Source of the DNA: Chitinophaga filiformis
GTDB lineage: Bacteria > Bacteroidota > Bacteroidia > Chitinophagales > Chitinophagaceae
Assembly (NCBI RefSeq): GCF_900102545.1
Contig: NZ_FNBN01000006.1
Span: 310,001-374,000 of the forward strand
DNA length: 64,000 bases
Reading direction: 5' to 3'
Shown: piece after piece, positions 1 through 7,493 of the stretch
How the letters are laid out: each line of letters begins with the position of its first letter
Numbering within the stretch: position 1 is the first letter of the stretch
Position numbers and translations under genes: made by a program
Notes under the pieces: generated by a model
What the model saw: only the letters and a program-made list of their open reading frames with translations
Database searches by the model: none
Told to the model about the DNA's origin: nothing

Positions 1-1
1 A

Positions 2-139
2 AGCACTGGCCTCCTTAACATCCGTAAAAGGGCGGCGCTTATTAATGCCGAATTTAATATTGCCAGTCGGGAAGGAGAAGGTACCTTAGTGTCGATAAAT
101 ATACCACGTCCCGAAATACTTAAATCCCTCGTTTTATGA
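2..139 (+). CDS. Sensor histidine kinase, C-terminal end (partial)
   Basis: The window opens inside a gene. The reading frame ends at a TGA whose last bases overlap the ATG of the next gene (ATGA overlap at 136-139). The 45 visible residues contain GLLNIRKRAALINAEF followed by GEGTLVSINIP. This is the end of the ATP-binding HATPase domain typical of NarL/DegS-type histidine kinases (GL-NI--RA ... G-GT-V---IP). It would phosphorylate the response regulator translated immediately after it. The sensor domain and the phosphorylated histidine lie outside the window, so the signal cannot be inferred. Confidence 0.8.
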   Translation, partial: STGLLNIRKRAALINAEFNIASREGEGTLVSINIPRPEILKSLVL

Positions 140-813
140 AAGACGCTGTCCCCAAACTGAATACACTGAACATTGCCATTGTCGACGACCACAATCTATT
201 CCGCAAAGGCCTGATCAAGCTTATTAACCTCGGTAATGTACAGAACAGATATAACATCCTCTTTGAAGCAGACAATGGACATGAGCTCCAGGAAAGTATG
301 AAACAGGTACCGTTTCCCGATATTATCCTGATGGATATCGAAATGCCGGATATGAACGGGTTTGAAGCCGTGGATTGGTTGCAACGCACGCATCCTTCTG
401 TGAAAGTAATGGTGATATCCATGGTAGAATCAGATGAGGCGATCCTGCGCATGTTACGCCTGGGTGTAAAAGGATATCTATCCAAAGATATTGAAGTAGA
501 AGATATGCATCGTGCACTGGAGACCATTGCCAATAATGGTTTCTATTATTCTGATACGGCAACCCAGGTTATGAATCACAATTTAAACGGTACAATAAGC
601 AAAAATAAAGACGCTGTATATCTGTCAGAAAACGAAAGGGAATTCATTAAGCTTGCTGCTTCAGACCTGACTTACCAGCAGATTGCTGAAAAAATGAGCC
701 TGAGCCCGAAGACTATTGATGGTTACCGGGAGGCACTCTTTCAACGTCTGAAAGTAAAGAACAGGGTGATGCTGGCACTTTATGCTGTAAAACATGGTAT
801 TGTACAATTGTAG
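136..813 (+). CDS. LuxR/NarL-family response regulator
   Basis: A 225-residue two-component response regulator. The receiver domain spans about residues 11-130, with acidic pair D17-D18, phospho-acceptor D67 (in ILMDIEMPD) and conserved K117 (in GYLSKD). A LuxR-type helix-turn-helix occupies about residues 163-225 (LTYQQIAEKMSLSPKTIDGY). It is translationally coupled to the upstream histidine kinase and is its likely cognate partner. The next gene on the same strand is a secreted polysaccharide-lyase-like protein 235 bp away, but nothing in the sequence shows that this regulator controls it. The family call is firm; the target genes are unknown. Confidence 0.93.
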   Translation: MKDAVPKLNTLNIAIVDDHNLFRKGLIKLINLGNVQNRYNILFEADNGHELQESMKQVPFPDIILMDIEMPDMNGFEAVDWLQRTHPSVKVMVISMVESDEAILRMLRLGVKGYLSKDIEVEDMHRALETIANNGFYYSDTATQVMNHNLNGTISKNKDAVYLSENEREFIKLAASDLTYQQIAEKMSLSPKTIDGYREALFQRLKVKNRVMLALYAVKHGIVQL

Positions 814-901
814 GCAGGCATCTTTTAAGGAAGATCTACTCAAATTTCCGAAAAGCATCCTATAAACATATTACATCCCCGGGGACTCATTATAGAATAT
901 A

Positions 902-995
902 GCAATCATTTGCCAAATTAAAAAATTTGCTTTCTATTAGAAACTCACTAATTTAACGTTAGATGCAATCGATTGGCAAGTCGAAACAAACGTTT
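902..995. promoter_or_regulatory. Cluster of LacI-type palindromes upstream of lyase genes
   Basis: Three short palindromes lie in the 235-bp gap before the lyase-like gene at 1049. GCAATCATTTGC is at 902-913 (GCAA-N4-TTGC). TGCAATCGATTGGC is at 964-977, with a perfect inner CAATCGATTG. AAACGTTT is at 988-995. The first two match the site at 10131-10144 upstream of the GH2 gene. GCAA-N4-TTGC with a central CG resembles operators of LacI/GalR-family sugar regulators. Binding is inferred; no such regulator is encoded in the window. Confidence 0.45.
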
Positions 996-1048
996 ACTTT
1001 TTAGATAAACTTTAATTCCCACATCCCCTTCACCTCAAAATTTCCGTT

Positions 1049-2743
1049 ATGAAAACATCCCTACGATGCGGCAGCATTATGCTGTTTTTATTTTCCATGT
1101 CCCCTCTGTTGCATGCCCAGGTTACATTATCGGCGAATGGGCCAGGTGATACATATGAGCTTATTCAAAGTGTTTTAGGCAGTGGCACGGCCGGAGAAGT
1201 GCCCGACTGCGGCCATACTTCTTTTGGCAGACATATTACCGAGGAATTTGATGCCCAGCTTAACAGATATGTTTTTGTATTCCATATTCACGTAACACCC
1301 GACAATGATCGCTGCAATGGCAGTACAGACAGGCAAAGGAATGAAATTAAAACACAGGGCTCCTCTCCTGCCAATGTGAAAGGCTCATTGAACGAAACCG
1401 TTACTTATCGCTGGAAATTCAAGCTGGACGCAGGCTTTAAACCTACGGCAAACTTTTGTCACATACACCAGATCAAAGCAGGTGATGGCGATGATGGCGC
1501 TCCTATCATTACCATTACACCACGTGCCGGCAATCCACAGAAACTGCAGATCATCCACAGTACTGGCAGTGGCGGCACCGGAGGAGAAGTTCATAGTGTA
1601 GATCTTTCTGCATTCAAAGGCGTATGGGTGGAAGTATTTGAGAAAATCAAATACAGCACGAGCGGTTCTTATGAGGTAGTAATAAAACGAGTCAGCGATG
1701 GCGCCACGCTGCTTACCTACAGCAATAGCAATATCAATATGTGGCGTGATGGAACTACCTTCTGCCGGCCCAAGTGGGGCATCTACCGTAGTCTCAACAG
1801 TATATCAGACCTGCGGGATGAACAGGTACGTTTTGCAGATTTCTGCATTGCGGAAGGCAATAATACCTGCCCAAGTGATGTAGGTAATGGTGGCGGTGGA
1901 GAAACAACCACATTAACGCCAAGCGCAGATGCCTACGTAAGAAGCGGCACTTATGCAGGTACAACACATGGCAGCACGGACCCCAGTATCCTGATTGCCA
2001 AACTTAATTCCTCGGGCTCTGCTGACAATGACCGGCAAACCTATGTAACTTTTGATCTGGGCAGTGCAGGGACTGATATTTCATCTGCTGTATTAAAGCT
2101 ATACGGAAAGATCGACGATACCAGGTCGTCAAACGTACCCGTCAGTGCATACAGTGTATCCAATACATCCTGGTCGGAATCTTCAATTACATGGAATAAC
2201 AAACCAGCTACTTCCAGCGCGGCGCTTAGCAGTGCAACTATTACTGATGCCACCGCCAGGTATTACACCTGGAATGTGACGAATTATGTTCAAAGTCAAA
2301 TTGATGCTGGCAACACGAAAGTATCTTTTGCGTTAAAGAGCACACAGATCACCGATCCACGAATCACCTTTAACTCGAAGGAAACAGGTTCTAATCCGCC
2401 ACAGCTGGTGCTTAATCCAACAAGTGCAATAATTGCACAAGTTCCACCAGCTTATGCACCTGTTGACAAAACAGCCAAAGAAACGGCTGACCTGGTAGTA
2501 AATGTATTTCCTAATCCGCTGGGCGATAATACTACGATAGATCTTAACTTAAAACAGGCTGGCCGTACCCAGGTAGAAGTATTTGATCTGCAACGGCGGA
2601 GAATAGCGGTACTGATAAATACCTATTTGCCGGCGGGAGCTCATCGCACTATCTTCGACGCCAAATCTGTTCCTGCGGGCACTTACATTGTAAGCGTACT
2701 GCACAATGGGAAGGTAGTTACAAAGAAAATCTCCAAACAGTAA
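1049..2743 (+). CDS. Secreted polysaccharide-lyase-like protein with CBM96-like and T9SS domains
   Basis: A 564-residue modular secreted protein. The signal peptide (about 1-24) ends at LLHAQ. Residues about 25-275 form a beta-rich domain with DRQRNEIK, FCHIHQIKA and RPKWGIYRS, motifs reminiscent of jelly-roll polysaccharide lyases (Polysacc_lyase / PL20-like); the exact family is not certain. Residues about 285-455 (TLTPSADAYVRSG ... SSITWNNKP ... NPPQLVL) resemble DNRLRE/CBM96 carbohydrate-binding modules. Residues about 485-564 (NVFPNPLGDN ... GTYIVSVLHNGK) are a type IX secretion sorting domain, so the protein is exported and probably anchored on or released from the outer membrane. The gene at 2793 encodes a second lyase-like protein, which points to joint attack on an acidic polysaccharide. 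Confidence 0.75.
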   Translation: MKTSLRCGSIMLFLFSMSPLLHAQVTLSANGPGDTYELIQSVLGSGTAGEVPDCGHTSFGRHITEEFDAQLNRYVFVFHIHVTPDNDRCNGSTDRQRNEIKTQGSSPANVKGSLNETVTYRWKFKLDAGFKPTANFCHIHQIKAGDGDDGAPIITITPRAGNPQKLQIIHSTGSGGTGGEVHSVDLSAFKGVWVEVFEKIKYSTSGSYEVVIKRVSDGATLLTYSNSNINMWRDGTTFCRPKWGIYRSLNSISDLRDEQVRFADFCIAEGNNTCPSDVGNGGGGETTTLTPSADAYVRSGTYAGTTHGSTDPSILIAKLNSSGSADNDRQTYVTFDLGSAGTDISSAVLKLYGKIDDTRSSNVPVSAYSVSNTSWSESSITWNNKPATSSAALSSATITDATARYYTWNVTNYVQSQIDAGNTKVSFALKSTQITDPRITFNSKETGSNPPQLVLNPTSAIIAQVPPAYAPVDKTAKETADLVVNVFPNPLGDNTTIDLNLKQAGRTQVEVFDLQRRRIAVLINTYLPAGAHRTIFDAKSVPAGTYIVSVLHNGKVVTKKISKQ

Positions 2744-2792
2744 CACTAAATTTTATTTCCACGTCATTTATTAACTGATCAAATCAACAACC

Positions 2793-3575
2793 ATGAAAAC
2801 CACCGCAATGGGCAGCAATGCCTCACATCTGCTATGGCAGCTAAAACCGCTGCTGGTATTATCTCTCATCATCTTTCTTAGCAGCAGTTGTAAAAAAGAG
2901 GCGCAAACACCTGATGAGCGTCCTTCCCCTTCATCTGAAACGGCTAACATCAACGAAGATGTAACAATAGCTTCTGCCGTAGGTAGCGGCTGGGTGGCAT
3001 ACTCTCCTACCAAAAAAATCCACCTGGACGATGAGGACGGGCTGCAGATCTTTAACTGGACATCTTACAAGTCTGTCGGAGACCCTATCTGTGCAGACTA
3101 CCAGTACGACAATGGTACAGAGACTTTCCGCATTGTAAATAATAAGTCGAACCGCTCTGAAATACGACTGCAAAATGAGTATTCCTCAGGCAGCCGCCAG
3201 TTTGAGGGATATGTTACTTTCAATGCCCCACTTGACGATGAATCATTAATGCAGATCTTCGGCAGTACTGAGGGAGCAACCCAGTTAATGATCCGTGGAT
3301 ATGCTGCCGACGGAGGTTCCATCAGAGGGGCTGGCCAGACATTGGCTACAAACGTTTATGGAAAAGAAGTGCATATAAACGTCATTCATTTGCAGGAGGA
3401 TAAAGGCAACAGGATCAAAATCTATATCAATGGTGTCAAGAAGGCGGATATTGCCGATAATGAAGCGGTTACCAACTATATGAAGTATGGTAATTACGGT
3501 ACATTAAGAACCGGCACTGCTACGGTAAAATGGAGAGGCGTGAAAGTGTATAGGGATGGTACTGCGCCTAACTGA
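2793..3575 (+). CDS. Lipoprotein resembling PL7-type polysaccharide lyases
   Basis: A 260-residue predicted lipoprotein. A hydrophobic N-terminal stretch ends in LSSSC, a lipobox with the lipidated Cys near residue 33, followed by KKE. The mature part has three blocks in the order seen in alginate-lyase-like jelly rolls: NRSEIRLQNEY (R-S-E motif), LMQIFG (compare QIH) and NYMKYGNYGTL (compare YFKAGNY). This suggests a PL7/PL18-like lyase, although the usual catalytic His of QIH is Phe here, so activity or substrate may differ. It lies 49 bp after the CBM96/T9SS lyase-like gene and is probably co-transcribed. A strong hairpin terminator follows at 3604. Confidence 0.65.
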   Translation: MKTTAMGSNASHLLWQLKPLLVLSLIIFLSSSCKKEAQTPDERPSPSSETANINEDVTIASAVGSGWVAYSPTKKIHLDDEDGLQIFNWTSYKSVGDPICADYQYDNGTETFRIVNNKSNRSEIRLQNEYSSGSRQFEGYVTFNAPLDDESLMQIFGSTEGATQLMIRGYAADGGSIRGAGQTLATNVYGKEVHINVIHLQEDKGNRIKIYINGVKKADIADNEAVTNYMKYGNYGTLRTGTATVKWRGVKVYRDGTAPN

Positions 3576-3603
3576 TTTTTCATCATACTACTATTTATCC
3601 CTT

Positions 3604-3637
3604 AAAAGGCTTTCAGACGGGTGTCTGAAAGCCTTTT
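3604..3637. terminator. Bidirectional hairpin terminator
   Basis: A perfect 15-bp stem (3604-3618 with 3623-3637) and GGGT loop. The stem is flanked by AAAA and TTTT, so it can work on both strands. It sits between the convergent lyase-like gene (+) and GH36 gene (-). Confidence 0.9.
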
Positions 3638-3661
3638 GACATGTTTTATTATCAGCCTGTA

Positions 3662-5461
3662 TTATTCCTTTATTTCTACCACACTTCCATCATGCGCATT
3701 GAGATTTACAGTGTATTTATCCCGGAATTTCCCCAGGCTTTTGCCTGTCCAATGATCCGTAATTTCGCAGGGCCTGTCCAGTTTAACGGTGATAGTTTTA
3801 GCAGAGCTATCCCAGTTTAACAAGACGAGGCATTTACCATTGGAGGTAGACAATCTGCCTATTTCAAACTTTGTGTTTTCAAAAGCAGCAGCATGTGCGG
3901 TGGGCGGTACTGTTTTCCGTAAGATGTTTAAGCGTTCGGGAGTAATTGTGGTCAGGTCATCGCCACTTAACAACATTCCACCAGTGCCGTATATCAATGC
4001 TGCATGAAAACGAAATTCGTTATCCGGCATTTTACCGGTCAACAGCAGGCAATCCGGATCGTTCCACCATAAACGTCCATTCTGCCAGGAACGGTACAGA
4101 TTCTCCCTTCCTGAGCGCTCAAAAGTAGTCCATTGACGTTTGATATCCATCGAGCTGCGGGAGCCATGTATAAGACCTAATGAAGGCCAAAGCGGATGAT
4201 TACAACCCAGTATAAAGGCATCTCCGGTTCCTTTGAGTATAGCTTCCATACCGCGGCGGTAAGCCTCTACACGGGTAGCCTGTTTGTCATAGAAATGGCC
4301 ACCATGTATAGCGCCCCAGAAATTGGCATCCAGTTTAAAGTAGGTACATCCCCATTGCTCACGCATAGTGCGGAACAACGCTTCCAGGTGTTTCTGCACT
4401 GCCGGATTGGTACCATCCAGTACGTACCAGGGTTTGAGTCGCCAGCCCCCAAACGTTACCAGGTCACTACGCAATGGCTTACCGTTTGCGTCTTTCACCA
4501 GCCAGTCAGGATGCTCTTTGTACACTATTGAATTACTGTCGCAAATAAAGGGGGCGACCCATATAGCAGGCTCAAAACCTTTGCTCCGTATACTACTCAA
4601 CACTGGCTGTATATTACCGCCAAATGATTGGCCTGTCGACAGCCAGTCGCCCATATGCGGCTGATACCCGTCATCTATCTGTATATATCGCAGGGCGGGT
4701 ATATTAGCCTTAATGTAATCCAGGTTATCATAGATATTCTGCGCAGTTACCCGCGGACCAAAACAATACCAGCTACACCATCCGGTAGGTGGCTCTTTAA
4801 AGGCCAGCCGTGGATGATGATGATTGATACGACCGGCGAATTTTTCGAGCAGGGCATTCCCTTCCCTACCCTTCAGCAGGGTCCATTCTTCCAGTTGAAA
4901 GGTTGCGCCGGGAGCCAGGAACAGGTTCTCCAGGTCCATTGCCACTTTAATAGTGTCTGCATTGAGATAGAACTTGCCGACAAAACGCCTGCAACTGGTA
5001 AATCCTGCCAGCAGTTCCGGTTCTCCTTCCGGATATAACCGTAACAAGTTATACACAGCCAGATAGCCGGCTGGCTGCGGTATCCTGTAATGTCCATCGT
5101 CAGTATAATTCCCAAGCACCTGCGGTTTTTCAAGGGTGCCACTTGTCTGCGTCAGCATCTGGAATCCCTCAGCGTAAAAGGGTGTATTGCGCGCTAATAT
5201 TTTACCTGCCTGTGCCAGTATTACTTCGCGGATGCGTACCGGCGTATTCCCCGTATTTACTATCCGTGCGGTACAAAAATCTCCTTCCCAGGTACGCGAG
5301 ACTTGCACGGTAGCAGGAGCAGGCTCTCCATTGGCCATAACAACGGTCGCTTTACTGTTTTTTAAGGCCTGCAGGAACTGGTCTGCCGGACCAGCATGCA
5401 GACCTGCTCCCGCAAGGAGGGCTGCCAATAAAAAGGCTGGAAAAGGTTTCCTGAATATCAT
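3662..5461 (-). CDS. Secreted GH36-type alpha-galactosidase
   Basis: A 599-residue exported glycoside hydrolase. A signal peptide covers residues 1-23 (LLAALLAGAGLHAG). After a beta-rich N-terminal domain, the TIM barrel begins near residue 225 with PPTGWCSWYCFG. CTYFKLDAN places the clan GH-D nucleophile at D378, and GSRSSMD places the acid/base at D439. IQIDDGYQ (about 261-268) is also typical. The enzyme should remove terminal alpha-galactosyl residues (or the N-acetyl form) in the periplasm or at the surface. It is the last gene of a three-gene minus-strand operon, 24 bp after the GH29 fucosidase. Residues 540-599 form a C-terminal beta domain. The family is confident; exact specificity is not. 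Confidence 0.88.
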   Translation of the reverse strand: MIFRKPFPAFLLAALLAGAGLHAGPADQFLQALKNSKATVVMANGEPAPATVQVSRTWEGDFCTARIVNTGNTPVRIREVILAQAGKILARNTPFYAEGFQMLTQTSGTLEKPQVLGNYTDDGHYRIPQPAGYLAVYNLLRLYPEGEPELLAGFTSCRRFVGKFYLNADTIKVAMDLENLFLAPGATFQLEEWTLLKGREGNALLEKFAGRINHHHPRLAFKEPPTGWCSWYCFGPRVTAQNIYDNLDYIKANIPALRYIQIDDGYQPHMGDWLSTGQSFGGNIQPVLSSIRSKGFEPAIWVAPFICDSNSIVYKEHPDWLVKDANGKPLRSDLVTFGGWRLKPWYVLDGTNPAVQKHLEALFRTMREQWGCTYFKLDANFWGAIHGGHFYDKQATRVEAYRRGMEAILKGTGDAFILGCNHPLWPSLGLIHGSRSSMDIKRQWTTFERSGRENLYRSWQNGRLWWNDPDCLLLTGKMPDNEFRFHAALIYGTGGMLLSGDDLTTITPERLNILRKTVPPTAHAAAFENTKFEIGRLSTSNGKCLVLLNWDSSAKTITVKLDRPCEITDHWTGKSLGKFRDKYTVNLNAHDGSVVEIKE

Positions 5462-5485
5462 CTGTATAAATTTTTCTGCCAGTTA

Positions 5486-7366
5486 TTAAGGTGCTAAAGT
5501 GATCTCAAATAATTTCATCAATTCCTTACCCCTGATTGCCTCCGGCCGGATGCTTAAGGTATGTACACCGGCAGGTAAAGACAGATCTCCTAAAGCCTGA
5601 GTCATGATCTTTTCCTTAGGCACTGCCTGGGTTGTCCCATTGAGTGTTTTCCCATTTACCGTCACTATGAATTTATTTTCGCTGGTAGTGGAATCTGCTG
5701 AATATTTGATATTCGTATGGAAACGCGCCGGCTCTGTCAACCGGAACGTCCAACTGATATACTGTTCAGGTCTGGTCCAGTTATATACGTAATATTTCGG
5801 TGCTTTGCCATCGCCATACTGGAAACCGTCTCCATGCAACGTACCGTCGAAAGCCCGCAGTACATTAGTGATAGAGCGGGTATCCAGTACACGGATGCTA
5901 TCCGTTTTCACTTCCTGCATTTCCAGTACGATTACGCTGTTCATGGAATCAATTGCTTTAGCGGGCAAGGCAATTGTGATATCCCTGTCGTTCACCCGTT
6001 TTACAGGCAGGGCCTTCTGTTGCGGGTCTGCCAGTAGCCAGGCTTTGCGGACATTGCTCTTCAATCCGCCCACGTATAGAGGCGCTTTTGATGGCCAGTC
6101 AAATACATGCAGGTACAGGCGATTACCCTTCAGGGTACTTTCTCCCCAGGGTTGCAAAGGCAGTGGAGATGCGGTAGTACCATAAATGCTTTCGCCATTC
6201 GTTTGCATCCAGGCGCCAATACTGTGCAGGATAACTGTATCACGCGGATCTACCAATCCATTGCCCATAGGGCCGATGTTCATCAGCAGGTTACCTCCCC
6301 TGGCAGCAGCTTTGGCCTGCAATCTTACGAAGAAGCCGGCTGGCTTATGGCTGTCGTCGTACTTTGAATAACCATAGGATTCATTTGTGGTAGGAATGGC
6401 TTCCCAGTCGCCGGTAACCGGGTAAAATTCTGCAGGACGATCGGATGTGTTTATATAATCACCAAAAGAGATACGGGGAGTACGTGCCAGGCGGCCATTT
6501 ACTACAACGTTGTTGTCTACTTCACGGATCGCTTTTAAGATGCGGATATTTTCACTTAAGGGTAATTTACTAGGAGTATCAAACCATAGTATATCCGGGT
6601 GGTATTTCCGGATCAATTCTACTATCTGTGGTATCGCTTTTTCGTTCACGTACTTCACTGCTTTGGGCAATTTTTCAGGATGCACATCAAACCAATTGAG
6701 TCCTCCCCATAAACGTTTATCGCCAGCAGGATTATCATAATCCCAGTCGTTACCCGGAGCATCTGGATGCTCCCAGTCGAAAGCATGTGAATAATAGAAT
6801 CCGAAGCGGATGCCGTACTTCTTACAGGCAGCAGACAGCTCCTGCATAGGATCACGTTTAAATTGAGAAGCACTGATATTCAGATCGCTTACTGCTGAAG
6901 GATACATGGCCACGCCGTCATGATGTTTAGACGTAATGATCAGGTAGCGCATACCGGCGGCTTTTATCATTCTTACCCAGGCATCAGCATCGAACTGTTC
7001 CGGGTTGAATGTTTTCAGCAGTTTCTCTTTGTACACGGCTCTGGGTATCGTCTCTTTACGCATCAGGTGTTCTGCATAGCCATCCACCTTTTTGCCATTC
7101 CATTCACCGCCTGCAGTGGAATACACTCCCCAGTGAATGAAGCAGCCAAATTTAGCTTCCCGCCACCAGGCAATGCGGGTATCGTGATTTTCCATGCTAC
7201 GCTTCCACCAGCCATTTACAGCTTCATTGATAGCTGCCTGATCCCGTTCAGCTCCTTTTTGCAATAAAAGGCCTTGTTCGTCGCCTTTATCAGCGCTGGC
7301 CTGCGTTTGCGCCTGTAGCCGGAATGATATCATGATAATGACTACACTGAAAAATACTTTCCTCAT
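5486..7366 (-). CDS. Secreted GH29 alpha-L-fucosidase
   Basis: A 626-residue exported fucosidase. The signal peptide (1-20) ends in LQAQ. The catalytic domain carries WWREAKFGCFIHWGVYS (about 67-83), ITSKHHDG (about 145-151), FGFYYS and DILWFDTP, the last placing the GH29 nucleophile at D263. GGNLLMNIGP closes the barrel. Residues about 500-626 form a separate beta-sandwich, probably a carbohydrate-binding module. It should release alpha-L-fucose from oligosaccharides. It is the middle gene of the GH2-GH29-GH36 set, 127 bp after GH2 and 24 bp before GH36. Confidence 0.93.
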   Translation of the reverse strand: MRKVFFSVVIIMISFRLQAQTQASADKGDEQGLLLQKGAERDQAAINEAVNGWWKRSMENHDTRIAWWREAKFGCFIHWGVYSTAGGEWNGKKVDGYAEHLMRKETIPRAVYKEKLLKTFNPEQFDADAWVRMIKAAGMRYLIITSKHHDGVAMYPSAVSDLNISASQFKRDPMQELSAACKKYGIRFGFYYSHAFDWEHPDAPGNDWDYDNPAGDKRLWGGLNWFDVHPEKLPKAVKYVNEKAIPQIVELIRKYHPDILWFDTPSKLPLSENIRILKAIREVDNNVVVNGRLARTPRISFGDYINTSDRPAEFYPVTGDWEAIPTTNESYGYSKYDDSHKPAGFFVRLQAKAAARGGNLLMNIGPMGNGLVDPRDTVILHSIGAWMQTNGESIYGTTASPLPLQPWGESTLKGNRLYLHVFDWPSKAPLYVGGLKSNVRKAWLLADPQQKALPVKRVNDRDITIALPAKAIDSMNSVIVLEMQEVKTDSIRVLDTRSITNVLRAFDGTLHGDGFQYGDGKAPKYYVYNWTRPEQYISWTFRLTEPARFHTNIKYSADSTTSENKFIVTVNGKTLNGTTQAVPKEKIMTQALGDLSLPAGVHTLSIRPEAIRGKELMKLFEITLAP

Positions 7367-7493
7367 AGTATTATGTTTTATGTGAGCTACGCGTTTATAG
7401 GTGTTTAAGTGTAATTATCTTTTGTGGTTATTCTAAGGTTTATACAGTCATTACCTCTTTACGGGGCAGCTACATTATCTGGGACGGGAAGCA

